Assembly: GCF_000349325.1 (NCBI RefSeq)
Contig: NC_020504.1
Coordinates: forward strand, 124,001 to 188,000
Length of the DNA: 64,000 nucleotides
Direction: 5' to 3'
Source: Streptomyces davaonensis JCM 4913
GTDB taxonomy: Bacteria; Actinomycetota; Actinomycetes; Streptomycetales; Streptomycetaceae
The translations under genes and the position numbers were made by a program. This document shows, in pieces, positions 42,868-52,135 of this stretch; position 1 is the first letter of the stretch, and every line of letters begins with the position of its first letter. Below the pieces are notes generated by a model. That model saw nothing but the letters and a program-made list of their open reading frames with translations, was not told the origin of the DNA and ran no database searches.

Positions 42868-45800
42868 CTACGCGGACACCTGCGGCAGTCCTGCCAGAGC
42901 AGTCCGAGCAGCGTCCGCCCAGTGCGCGGAATTCCATGCGGCGGCCACCCGCTCCGCCTCGAGGTAGTGGTGGCGGGCCTGTTCGGGGCGGTCCAGGTAC
43001 TGGGCGAGTTCTCCGAGAGTCTGCGCGACGGGCCGGAAGGCCATGGAAAGGTTGCTCACGCCCCCTGCCAGGGTGTGCAGGGGGAACAGGTCCTGGTAGA
43101 CCTCACCGGCAAGCGTGCGGTCGTCGAAGGCGACCGCAGCCATACCGCGGAGCTGCGTCAATACCACATAGGCGAAGTCGCGCTGGATGGGGACACGTTG
43201 GTTCAGGACGGCACGGGCCTCTTCGAGTCGTCCCGCGGCGGACAGGGAGAGCGCGGTGAGAGCTTCATTGACCGGCTGGTACTGCTCCCACACCCCGAGC
43301 ACCATGGGCAGCATCTCGGCGAGGCGTCCTTGCTGGACCCGGATGCAGCCCATGCTCAGGGCGGCCAGGCCGCTGAGATCGACGGCCCCTCGTGCCCGGA
43401 GTTCGTCCACCGCCGCCGCCAAAGTCCGCTCCGCTTCCTCGAACCGGCCCTGTGCCATGGCAAGCATGCAGTGCCGTAGCCGGGCCACCGCGAACAGGCC
43501 CTGGAGCTCATAGGTGCGGGCGATGTCATCCGCACGGGCGAGGCAACGCTCCATCTGCGCCGGGTCGTTGCGGCCGGCGGCGGTCCGGGCGGCGATGTAG
43601 TGACTCATCCAGGAGTACTCGGGGCTGTCCTCGGCAGCGGCTACCTCGGCGAGTTCGAGGTGGAGCCGCCCGTAGGTCTCCGGGTCGAGGTCGCAGTCGA
43701 TCCGGCGCAACAGTGAGGTGAGGGTCAGCCCTCGCAGCCGGGGCTCGCCCGCGGCGCGGGCCAACCGCACCGCCTCGAGTGCCACTTCCACGGCGCGCGG
43801 GTCAAAGTCGTCGAGGGCGTCGGCCAGCTGGTCGAGCAGCAGACACCGTTGCCGGTCGGTGAGATCCCGGCTCGCCAGCAGCATGTCCAGTTCCTCGACG
43901 GCCTCGGGGTCGGACACCGCGTACGCGCGCACCCGCCAGGGGGTCGGCTCGGTCCAGGTCGTATACGCGGCGATCAGCAGATCAGAACGCAAGGCAGCAG
44001 CAGGTCCGGCCTCGACAGCCTCGTGGATCTCGGACGGCCCGTCGGCCCGCCTTTCCGCCCGGGCCACGCGCACGGCCTCATGTTGGGCCTCCCGCGCCGG
44101 GACGATCGCCCCCATGCGGATCCGGCAGTCCACTAGTTGACCCAGAGCCGTCACTCGCAGCCGGGCGGCATCCTGATCGGCGAAGGCCCCGGGGTGGCCG
44201 GTGAGAAGGTCGAGCACAGCGCTCAGCAGGGCCTCGGCGTTCTGCGGGGCATAGCGGCGCACTGCCTGCTCGCCCGCCAGCAGGGCATGGCGGACCGCAG
44301 GCCCGGCGTCGGCGGTCACGACCGGAGCCGCCTGCAGCAGGTGATGGGCTGTGGCGGCGACGTCGTCGGAGCCGAGGGAAATCAGGGCCCTGCCCAGGCG
44401 GGAGTGCAGCCTGGCCAGCCCCAGTTGTGTGAGGTCACCGGCGAGAGCGTCGCGTACCAGAGCATGAGTGAAGCGGACCGTGCCAGGGCGGGGTTCGGTG
44501 AGCAATCCTGCCGTGACGCCCGCCTCCAGGGCGTCGAGAAGCTGCTCGGGGTCACTGTCCGTCGCGCGCAGAAGGAGCGTGAGCGAGCTCTCGCGCCCGG
44601 CGACGGCTGCAAGACGCAGTCCGGCCGTGACGGCAGGTGACAGGAGAGCCAGTCGGCGCTTCAGCACGTCCTGGACCCCCTGGGGAACGGCTGCCAGCGC
44701 CTGTCGCTCGCCCTCACCGGCCAGCAGGAGCGAACTCTCTCGGAGGTAGAAGGGATTGCCTCCGGCGCGTTCGGCCAAAGCCGTCGCGACGTGATCGCTC
44801 ATGTCGGATGCGCCGCGCCGCAGCAGTTCCTTCGCCTGGGCTTCCGACAGCCCGCCGAGGGCCAACCGTGCGGGCGCGAGGACGGCCAGCCGGGCCAGCG
44901 CACCGGTCAGGTCGCCTTCTCCGGCACGGTAGGAACCCACCAGCAGCACCGGTACATCACGCAGCTGCTCGGCACATAGCAGGAACAGCTCGACGCTCTC
45001 CTGGTCGCCTCGGTGCAGGTCGTCCAGCACAATCGCCAGCGGACGGCGCAGGGCCGCCTCCCGGAGCCAGCCGACGAGCGCTCGGTGCAGGCGGAAACGC
45101 TGGGCGGGGCTGCCGTCGGACTGCGCGAAGCCGTATGCGTCGTCGGGGGTGAGAAGCGGCGCCAGCATCGCGGCATACGGGCCGGGCGGGGCAACCCGCG
45201 CGAGACCGGGAAGCATGTCGAGCCAGGCCCAACCGGGTGGGGCGCCGTCTGTCTCAGGGCATTGCCCGAACCCCACCAGCCAGTCCTGCCAGCGCAGTTG
45301 GTTGATGCCCGTCTCCAGCAGGCTCGACTTGCCGATACCAGCCTCACCGGAGACCAGGACCACCTGGGCGTGGCCCTCCCGTGCCCGGGCCGCCGCAGCC
45401 GCCAGGACCCCCAGCTCAGCCTCACGGCCCAGGAGCCGGTCGGCCACAAGCACGGTCGGCGTCCCCGGCGCGCTACCCATACGTGTCGCCCGATGCAGCA
45501 CCTCCAGGCGCTGGTGCAGCAGAGCCTGCTCCAACTCCACCAAAGAGGCTCCGGGTTCGACCCCTAGTTCCTCGTCGAGCGCGCGCCGAGCCCGTCGCAG
45601 AGCGCCCAGGGCATCCCCCTGGCGTTCCTTGGCCCACAGCGCCAGCGCCATCAGCCGCCAGGCTTCCTCGTGCAGCGGCTGCTCCTGCGTCAGCGCGTCC
45701 GCGTCGGCCAGAGCCTGATCCACCAGTCCGGAACCAAGGCGGGCCGCCGCAAGCCATTCACGGGCAGTTCGGTGCATCTCCTCCAGGCGGACACGCTCGC

Positions 45801-46251
45801 CCACGGTCCACGGCTCGTCCAGGAACTCCGCGTACGGCTGCCCGCCCCACAAGGCGAGCGTTTCGGCCAGCCCCACGACGTCCCTGGCCGTCTGCTCCCC
45901 CGCCGTGCGGTCCACCACTCGCCGCTCGAACACCCAGGCGTCCACCGCGTCCTGTTCCAGGACCAGGGCATAGCCGTACGGCGCGCTGGTCAGCACTCGC
46001 GCGGGAGCCCGCGGTGGCCGTTGCGGTTCCAGGGCACGCCGCAGACGCGCGACGTACGCATGCAAAGTCGCCTGGGCGCTCGGCGGGACCTCTGCCGGCC
46101 ACAGTCGCTCGATGATCCGGTCCGTGGGCACAACGGCCCCGCGGGCGATCAGCAGTTGTGCCAGGAGCATCCGGGGCAGGCGCCCACTCACGTCAACCGG
46201 GCGGCCGTCAACCTCGATCCGGAAGGATCCGAGCACTTTTACTTTGACCAT
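42868..46251 (-). CDS. AfsR/SARP-type regulator fused to AAA ATPase and TPR-like tail
   Basis: A 1127-residue regulator. Residues 1-95 are an OmpR-type winged helix (VKVLGSFRIEVDGRPVDVSG, TLHAYVARLRRALEP). A BTAD bacterial-activation domain follows to about 255 (DEELGVEPGASLVELEQALL). An AAA/NACHT-like ATPase starts with Walker A VLVSGEAGIGKSSLLETG (about 298) and DDLHRGDQESVELFLL. The rest is helical repeats. These proteins activate antibiotic or stress operons. It is a tandem paralogue of the next gene, 88 bases away. Confidence 0.93.
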   Translation of the reverse strand: MVKVKVLGSFRIEVDGRPVDVSGRLPRMLLAQLLIARGAVVPTDRIIERLWPAEVPPSAQATLHAYVARLRRALEPQRPPRAPARVLTSAPYGYALVLEQDAVDAWVFERRVVDRTAGEQTARDVVGLAETLALWGGQPYAEFLDEPWTVGERVRLEEMHRTAREWLAAARLGSGLVDQALADADALTQEQPLHEEAWRLMALALWAKERQGDALGALRRARRALDEELGVEPGASLVELEQALLHQRLEVLHRATRMGSAPGTPTVLVADRLLGREAELGVLAAAAARAREGHAQVVLVSGEAGIGKSSLLETGINQLRWQDWLVGFGQCPETDGAPPGWAWLDMLPGLARVAPPGPYAAMLAPLLTPDDAYGFAQSDGSPAQRFRLHRALVGWLREAALRRPLAIVLDDLHRGDQESVELFLLCAEQLRDVPVLLVGSYRAGEGDLTGALARLAVLAPARLALGGLSEAQAKELLRRGASDMSDHVATALAERAGGNPFYLRESSLLLAGEGERQALAAVPQGVQDVLKRRLALLSPAVTAGLRLAAVAGRESSLTLLLRATDSDPEQLLDALEAGVTAGLLTEPRPGTVRFTHALVRDALAGDLTQLGLARLHSRLGRALISLGSDDVAATAHHLLQAAPVVTADAGPAVRHALLAGEQAVRRYAPQNAEALLSAVLDLLTGHPGAFADQDAARLRVTALGQLVDCRIRMGAIVPAREAQHEAVRVARAERRADGPSEIHEAVEAGPAAALRSDLLIAAYTTWTEPTPWRVRAYAVSDPEAVEELDMLLASRDLTDRQRCLLLDQLADALDDFDPRAVEVALEAVRLARAAGEPRLRGLTLTSLLRRIDCDLDPETYGRLHLELAEVAAAEDSPEYSWMSHYIAARTAAGRNDPAQMERCLARADDIARTYELQGLFAVARLRHCMLAMAQGRFEEAERTLAAAVDELRARGAVDLSGLAALSMGCIRVQQGRLAEMLPMVLGVWEQYQPVNEALTALSLSAAGRLEEARAVLNQRVPIQRDFAYVVLTQLRGMAAVAFDDRTLAGEVYQDLFPLHTLAGGVSNLSMAFRPVAQTLGELAQYLDRPEQARHHYLEAERVAAAWNSAHWADAARTALAGLPQVSA

Positions 46252-46339
46252 GACAAGCCCAGCCTAGCCTGTAGGCGCGCCACGGTCGGTTCGCAGGCGA
46301 GGTCATCGCCCGAGCGGTCCGCGGGCCCGGGGCGCCGGG

Positions 46340-49300
46340 CTAACGCACGATCACAGGGCGCCGGGAACGCTCGGCGTCGAGGGCCGCGACAGCCCGGCGC
46401 GCGGCTTCGGCGAGGTGGGGCGAGTCCCATGTGCGGGCGGTGCGTTCGGCCAGGGCGTAGTGATCGGCGGCTTGCCGGTCCTCGCCCAGGAGCCGGTACA
46501 GGTCTGCCAGTGCATGGGCCAGCGGGCGGGTCGCGTAGACGGCCGCCGCGGCGGCCAACTGCTCGCGCAGCGGGAGCAGGTGCCCGACCAGCATGGACGC
46601 GGCCTCCCGGTCGCCCAGCAGGACAGCGAGCCGGGAGCGGAAGTCGAGTTCGATGCTGTAGAGGTGATCGGTCACCGGTTTCTCGGGCAGCCGTACCGCG
46701 CGCGCGTCGTCGTGGCGGCCGAGAAGAGCGAGGATCAGAGCCAGCAGAACCCCGACCGGAGCACCCACCGAGTCGTATATGGCACGCACGATCGGCTCGA
46801 TCTCGGCCACGCGTTTCTGGGCGAGCCGGATGGTGGTCACACCGAGCGTGCGCATCCCCTGGGCCTGATGGGCGCCCACGCGCTCCAGCAGGACGTGGGC
46901 CTCGGCGTACTGAGCCTCCGCCTCCTCGAAACGGCCCTGGACAGCGGCGAGCATGGCCGTGGTGGCGGTGTTGAGGCCCTGGGCCCACACCATCCCGTAG
47001 CGTCCCGCAATCGTCAGTCCCTCCGCCGTGTGCCGCCTGACCTCGGTCGGATTGTTGCGGCCGACCGCGGTCAGGGCGTCAAGGTGCTCGCAGATCCAGC
47101 GGTACGCGGGGAGGTCGTGCGTGCGGGCGAGCTCACGCAGTTCCACGACCAGTGGGGTCCGCTCGTCTCCCCGAAGTTCGTGCGGGACAAGCTTCGCGGA
47201 GCCCATCAGCGCGGCGGCCAGCAGGCGCGGGTCACCGCCCGCCCGGGCCAGCAACAGCTGCGTGCGGGCCGCTTCGGCGGCCCGGGGCGGGTCCTGGGCC
47301 GCCACCGCGTCGACGAGGGCATGCAGGACTCCCGCACGTGTGGCGTCGTCCAGGTCCGGGTCCCAGGCGAGTTCCTCCATCCGCTTCAGCACAGCCGGGT
47401 CGTCGGCCACCGCCAGCCTGCTCTGCCAGGGGGAGGGTTCGGTCCAGGCACCGTAGACCGTGGCCATGAGATCGCCCCGACCGGCGCGTTCGGCCAGTTC
47501 GACCGCGCGCTGGCGGGTACGCCGGGCCGCGTCGGTCGAGCCCGCCCGGACCTGCGCGCCGAGCAGTCTCACCAGGAGGCCGACAGCGCGCTCCGGTTCG
47601 GCCTCGATCGTGCCGGGCGCCGCCGCCGCGGAATATGCGTCGATGGCCTGCCCGATGAGTTGCACGGCAACCTCGTGGGCGTAGCGGCGCTCGGCGGCCT
47701 CAGCGGCACGCACTGCGTAGTCGACCGCCAGCGGCACGTCAGCGGTGTCGCCCGAGCGGGCGAAGTGGTGGGCGAGGGCGGCCAGGTCGTCGGGACGCCG
47801 ACGGCGCAGCACCTCGGCGATACGAGCGTGCAGCCGCGAGCGCCGTACACCGGACAGGTCCGTGTACACCGTGTCGCGGACCAGCGCGTGTTCGAACCGC
47901 ACGCGGCCCGGGCCGACCTCGCCCAGCAGATGCGCCGCCAGCGCCGCGTCGAGTCCTTCCAGCACATCGTCCTCGTGCATCGCTGCAGCCTCGCACAGGA
48001 CGCTGACCTCGGCCTCCATACCGAGCACCGCCGTCAAATGGAGGGCGGACCGCGCGTTGTCGGAGAGCAGGGCCAGGCGCCTGCGCAGAACGTCCCGCAC
48101 GCCCTGAGGAACCTCCGAGACGGCGACCAGAGCGCCCTCGCTGGCCAGCAGACGGGCGCTTTCCAGAACGTAGAACGGGTTGCCTCCGGTACGTTCGGCG
48201 AGCGCCCTCACGGTGGCCGGGTCGACTCCCTCGCCGCAGACGGCTTCGACGACGGCGCCCACGTCCCTGGGCGGCAGACCGTCGAGTGCGATCCGGTGCG
48301 GGGCGCCGGGAGCGAGCTGCGCCAGGGTCTTGACCAGGTGTCCCCCGACCTCGGCCGGCCGGTAGGTGACAACGGTGAGCAGCGGTGTGCCGGTGACGGC
48401 GGCCGCCGCCTCGACCAGGGCGAGGGTCTCGCTGTCGGCCCGGTGCAGGTCCTCCACGACAACGGCCAAAGGCGCCGCCGTTGCTGCGGCGCGCATCCAC
48501 TCGGTGAAGGCCCGGTGCATACGGAACCGACCGGTGGCCGCCTCGTCGATGGTCGAAGCCGCCTCGTTCCCGGTCTCCCGCAACAGGGCCGCGAGTTCCT
48601 CCGGGCGGGCGGGCGGCGTGTCACGGGCAAGCTCACCGAGCAGTTCCACCCAGGCCCAGGCCGACGGGGCGCCCTCGTATTCCGGGCAGCGCCCGACGAG
48701 CACCCTCCAGCCACCGGCCCGCAGCCGGTCCGCAAGACGAGCGATGAGCGCGGACTTCCCGGCGCCGGGTTCTCCGGTCACCACGAGCGTGGCGCCGCCG
48801 TCCCGGGCGGCAGCGGCCGCCGCGTCCGCGCAGAGCAGTTCCGCGGATCTCCCCACGAAGAGGTCGTGCGGGCCGTAGGTGCCGACGGCGGGCAGGTGAG
48901 ACCCAGGTGCCTCATCGGGCGCCGACAACGTGCCCCCTACCCGCCCTTCGCCTGAGGCCGCCCGCTCCGGGTCGCGGACCTCCGCGCTCAGCACCTCAAG
49001 GCGCCGGGCCAGCACCGCATGCTCCAGGTCCGCCAGCGCCGGACCCGGCTCGCAGCCGAGTTCCTCGCGCAGCGTCCGGGCAGCCCGGCGCAGGGTGGAC
49101 AGGGCATGGGCCTGCCGGTCGCAGGCCCACTGGGCCAGGGCCAGCAGGCGCCACCCCTCCTCTCTCAAGGGGTTCTCACGGACAAGGACTTCGGCCTCTG
49201 AAGCCGCCCGGGACGCACGTCCGGTGCGCAGGTCGGCGGCCACGGCCAGTTCGCAGGCCTCCGCACGGAGCTCGGTGAGCCGGGCCACCTCAGGTCTGGC

Positions 49301-49741
49301 CCAGTCCGTGTCCGCGTGTTCCGCGAAGGCGGGGCCCCGCCAGCAGCGCAACGCCTCGGCGAGCAGTGCCCGTGCCTCCTCGGGCTCGGCGTCGCGGGCA
49401 CGGGTGACCCAGCTCTCGAAGCGCCACGCGTCCACCGCGTCCGGCGCCAGCCGCAACCGATACCCCGGAGGGGCGGTGACCAGGACGGTCGCCGGGGTAC
49501 GGGGCGGGCGGTCAGGCTCCAGCGAACGGCGCAGGTTGGACACGTAGGCATGCAGCGACGCCATGACCTTGGCCGGCGGCACCTGCGGCCACAGCCCGTC
49601 CACGATGCGGTCCACCGGGACGACGCTGCCCCGGGAAGTGATCAGCATGGACAGGACGGCCCGCTGTCGTGGGGTGCCCAGGCCAACCGGCCTGCCGTCG
49701 AACTCGACGCTCAAGGAACCCAGGACTCTCATACGCAACAC
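46340..49741 (-). CDS. Second AfsR/SARP-type regulator with AAA ATPase
   Basis: A 1133-residue paralogue of the neighbour with the same plan: winged helix (RVLGSLSVEFDGRPVGLGTP, SLHAYVSNLRRSLEPDRPPR), BTAD domain to about 255 (REELGCEPGPALADLEHAVL), Walker A VVTGEPGAGKSALIARLADR (about 318), VVEDLHRADSETLALVEAAA, and helical repeats to the end. ATG 49741 or 49732 could be the start. Divergent from the second hemerythrin gene with a 172-base spacer that must hold both promoters. The two regulators probably arose by duplication and then diverged. Confidence 0.93.
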   Translation of the reverse strand: MLRMRVLGSLSVEFDGRPVGLGTPRQRAVLSMLITSRGSVVPVDRIVDGLWPQVPPAKVMASLHAYVSNLRRSLEPDRPPRTPATVLVTAPPGYRLRLAPDAVDAWRFESWVTRARDAEPEEARALLAEALRCWRGPAFAEHADTDWARPEVARLTELRAEACELAVAADLRTGRASRAASEAEVLVRENPLREEGWRLLALAQWACDRQAHALSTLRRAARTLREELGCEPGPALADLEHAVLARRLEVLSAEVRDPERAASGEGRVGGTLSAPDEAPGSHLPAVGTYGPHDLFVGRSAELLCADAAAAAARDGGATLVVTGEPGAGKSALIARLADRLRAGGWRVLVGRCPEYEGAPSAWAWVELLGELARDTPPARPEELAALLRETGNEAASTIDEAATGRFRMHRAFTEWMRAAATAAPLAVVVEDLHRADSETLALVEAAAAVTGTPLLTVVTYRPAEVGGHLVKTLAQLAPGAPHRIALDGLPPRDVGAVVEAVCGEGVDPATVRALAERTGGNPFYVLESARLLASEGALVAVSEVPQGVRDVLRRRLALLSDNARSALHLTAVLGMEAEVSVLCEAAAMHEDDVLEGLDAALAAHLLGEVGPGRVRFEHALVRDTVYTDLSGVRRSRLHARIAEVLRRRRPDDLAALAHHFARSGDTADVPLAVDYAVRAAEAAERRYAHEVAVQLIGQAIDAYSAAAAPGTIEAEPERAVGLLVRLLGAQVRAGSTDAARRTRQRAVELAERAGRGDLMATVYGAWTEPSPWQSRLAVADDPAVLKRMEELAWDPDLDDATRAGVLHALVDAVAAQDPPRAAEAARTQLLLARAGGDPRLLAAALMGSAKLVPHELRGDERTPLVVELRELARTHDLPAYRWICEHLDALTAVGRNNPTEVRRHTAEGLTIAGRYGMVWAQGLNTATTAMLAAVQGRFEEAEAQYAEAHVLLERVGAHQAQGMRTLGVTTIRLAQKRVAEIEPIVRAIYDSVGAPVGVLLALILALLGRHDDARAVRLPEKPVTDHLYSIELDFRSRLAVLLGDREAASMLVGHLLPLREQLAAAAAVYATRPLAHALADLYRLLGEDRQAADHYALAERTARTWDSPHLAEAARRAVAALDAERSRRPVIVR

Positions 49742-49913
49742 ACCGGGGAAATCTACCCAACGAGTCGAACACCCTTATGAACAAGCGATAAACGCAGAGG
49801 CCACCGCCTCGTGCCAAGCCGACTGCAAGCGGACTCCAAGCGCACCCGGGCACGCTGACCGGCCGTAGTGCCCACCCCCGTCGTCACAGCCCGACCCGTT
49901 GGAGCAGGCAAGC

Positions 49914-50615
49914 GTGTCCCCCAGCAACCCCAGCAATCCCACCGAACAACGCCCGACCGCCGGCCGGCCCCACACCCACGAGATGGTCGTGGTGCACCGG
50001 GTCTTCCGCCGCGAGTCGGCACTCCTTCCCCGCCTGGTGCGCGCCGTGGCCGACGGCGACACCGCCCGCATCCCTGTCGTCGCTGGTCACCTACGGGAGT
50101 ACATGGCGGGACTTCACCACCATCACGAACTGGAGGACGAACTCCTGTGGCCGCTGCTGCGGACCCGCTGCGTGCAGGACGACGACCTCGTCACCCGGAT
50201 GGAACTCCAGCACCTGCACATCGACAAGAGCCTGACGGGGGTTACGCAGTGGCTGCCCGAGTGGGAGCGGACCGCGGACCGCATCGCCGGTGAGGAACTC
50301 GCGCTGGCCCTCGGCGCACACCGCACCGCGCTCGTCGAACACCTCGACGAGGAGGAGCAGTCGGTGCTTCCGCTGGTCGCCGAGCACCTCACGGCCGCCG
50401 AGTGGGACCTTATGGGCGCCCGTGGGATGGCGTCCGTCCCCAAGAACCGGCGTCTGATCGCGCTCGGGGCCATCCTCGAGGACGCCACACCCCAGGAGCG
50501 GGCCTTCTTCCTGGGCCGGGCCCCGCTTGTGGGGCGTCTGCTGTGGCGGACCGTCGGCCGACGCCAGTACGCGGCCCTCTGCCGCACCCTGCGCGGCCCG
50601 CTGGACGGGCAGTGA
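49914..50615 (+). CDS. Hemerythrin-domain protein (second copy)
   Basis: About 233 residues, closely similar to the product at 41126: MVVVHRVFRRESALLPRLVR, GLHHHHELEDELLWPLLRTR, MELQHLHIDKSL and HLDEEEQSVLPLVAEHLTAA, keeping all di-iron ligand positions. The C-terminal segment VPKNRRLIALGAILEDATPQ and LLWRTVGRRQYAALCRTLRG is shared too. GTG 49914 is favoured by a GGAG 8 bases upstream; TTG 49899 is possible. Its stop overlaps the next start (GTGA), so the flavin-type gene is translationally coupled. Confidence 0.9.
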   Translation: MSPSNPSNPTEQRPTAGRPHTHEMVVVHRVFRRESALLPRLVRAVADGDTARIPVVAGHLREYMAGLHHHHELEDELLWPLLRTRCVQDDDLVTRMELQHLHIDKSLTGVTQWLPEWERTADRIAGEELALALGAHRTALVEHLDEEEQSVLPLVAEHLTAAEWDLMGARGMASVPKNRRLIALGAILEDATPQERAFFLGRAPLVGRLLWRTVGRRQYAALCRTLRGPLDGQ

Positions 50616-51547
50616 ACGACATGACCATTCTCGAAGCGGCCCCGCTCGACGTGCTGGACGCCTACCGCACCTGCGAGTTCGTCACCCTGGGCCGGGGCGG
50701 CGCTCCGCTCGCCTGGCCGACCGCAACGCGTCGGCAAAAGGACGGCACGCTGCTGGTGACCACATCCCTGGCATTCGCCCAGAAGGCGCTGAACGTGCGC
50801 CGCGACGGCCGGGTCGCCCTGCTCTTCTCCGACCCCACCGGCAGCGGTCTCACCCATCCCCCGCAGATCTTCGTCAGTGGTCGCGCCGAGTGCCCCGACG
50901 ACATTATGACGGGCACTCAGGGCGCTGAGGACTACTGGCGGATGCTCTTCGAACGCCAGCCGCACAGCCGGGCCTACCTCTCCCTTCCGATGCGCCGGCT
51001 GATGAGCTGGTACTACCTGCGGCTGCTGATCACCGTGACACCCGAACACGTGACCGTACGGCCGCCGCTGGAACCGCCCGCGTCCACGCCGCCGGCCCTC
51101 TCCGGCACGCCGCTGGGGCACGCCCGCCTCGCCCAGTACCCCACCGCCGTGCTGGCCGCGCTCGACGCCGCCGGGGCACCGGTCCTGGCGCGGACCGCCC
51201 CCAGGGCCACGGCCAACGGGTATCTCGTCGACGTTCCCGCGGACTGTGCGGTGACGCCCGGGCAGGCGTCCCTGCTGGTGCACCGCCACGACGAACTGCT
51301 GAACAACATGACCAACACCCTGGTCCGCGGGGAGCTGCGGAAGGCCGGGGACACCTGGGAGCTGATCCCGGCCAAGGTGGTGGAGCCGATGGGCTCAGGG
51401 CGTCTGAAGGACGCCGTACGGGTGCTGCGGCAGACCAGGCGCGCCAGCGACCGGTACCTGGAACGCCGCCGGCTGGCACGGCCGCACGTGCGGTGGGACG
51501 AGTTCAAAACGCTTGCTGCAGCGGCCCGCAATGGCGATCCCGCCTGA
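50612..51547 (+). CDS. Pyridoxamine-5'-phosphate-oxidase-fold (PPOX) protein
   Basis: A 311-residue protein with an N-terminal split-barrel flavin/F420/haem-binding fold: YRTCEFVTLGRGGAPLAWPT, FAQKALNVRRDGRVALLFSD and PQIFVSGRAECPDD. The C-terminal region (VPADCAVTPGQASLLVHRHD, ELLNNMTNTLVRGELRKAGD) looks like a second, degenerate barrel. Reaction unknown; relatives reduce or oxidise small molecules with FMN or F420. GTG 50612 overlaps the hemerythrin stop; ATG 50621 is an alternative start. Two strong hairpins follow the gene. Confidence 0.87.
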   Translation: MNDMTILEAAPLDVLDAYRTCEFVTLGRGGAPLAWPTATRRQKDGTLLVTTSLAFAQKALNVRRDGRVALLFSDPTGSGLTHPPQIFVSGRAECPDDIMTGTQGAEDYWRMLFERQPHSRAYLSLPMRRLMSWYYLRLLITVTPEHVTVRPPLEPPASTPPALSGTPLGHARLAQYPTAVLAALDAAGAPVLARTAPRATANGYLVDVPADCAVTPGQASLLVHRHDELLNNMTNTLVRGELRKAGDTWELIPAKVVEPMGSGRLKDAVRVLRQTRRASDRYLERRRLARPHVRWDEFKTLAAAARNGDPA

Positions 51548-51563
51548 TCGGTCGTAGCAGACC

Positions 51564-51600
51564 CGGTGCGGGAGACCCATGGGGTTGGTCTCCCGCACCG
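51564..51600 (+). terminator. 14-bp perfect stem-loop after the PPOX gene
   Basis: CGGTGCGGGAGACC (51564-51577) pairs with 51587-51600 across a 9-base CATGGGGTT loop, 17 bases after the stop codon. Position and stability fit a factor-independent Streptomyces terminator. Confidence 0.8.
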
Positions 51601-51640
51601 CCTCATCCACCGGCATCCCTGCCGGACAAAAGTGCGGCAC

Positions 51641-51682
51641 CGTGATGGCCGCTGCCGGCACCGACCGGCAGCGGCCATCACG
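51641..51682 (+). terminator. 18-bp perfect stem-loop, second terminator
   Basis: CGTGATGGCCGCTGCCGG (51641-51658) pairs exactly with 51665-51682 across CACCGA. It follows the first hairpin by 40 bases, making a double stop, or it belongs to the lost gene behind it. Confidence 0.75.
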
Positions 51683-51800
51683 CTTCCACGGCAGGCACGT
51701 GGCTGCCCTGCCTCTGGGCTGCCCTCGCCTCAACAGACCGGCCCGCTCGCACCGGGCGGTGCAATCTGTGCGCCATGGTGAATCGAGCCCGTACCCCGGG

Positions 51801-52068
51801 CACCTCGACGCCGGGCAGGAGCTAGTTCTCCCGCTGATCGCCGAGCACCTCCCGGCTGACGCGTGGGACCCGTTGGGCATCCGCGGGGTGGAGATCCTCC
51901 CCGCCGGGAGACAGCTGATGTCCCTCGGCGCCGTTCTGGAGGACGCCACACCCGCGGAAGGGCCCTCGTTCCTGGGCAGGGCTTTCGCTCCTCGTCCGGG
52001 TGCTGTGGCGGGCCGTCGGCAGGCGACGGCGCCACGCAGCCGCCTGCCGCGTCGTGCTGGGGACCTGC
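51801..52068 (+). pseudogene. Third hemerythrin-type gene, C-terminal relic
   Basis: The frame opens at HLDAGQELVLPLIAEHLPAD and continues AWDPLGIRGVEILPAGRQLM and SLGAVLEDATPAEGPSFLGR, aligning closely with the last third of the product at 49914. Near 51985 the frame shifts, after which another frame reads SLLVRVLWRAVGRRRRHAAA and CRVVLG, again as in the intact copy. The helices carrying most iron ligands are missing. It is a duplicate that has decayed beside its parent. Confidence 0.75.
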
Positions 52069-52135
52069 ACCGGAAGAAGAAGGACCTTGGCGCCCAGCGG
52101 TGCAAACAGGCGCGGACGTGTTGGCTACCGCGAAG

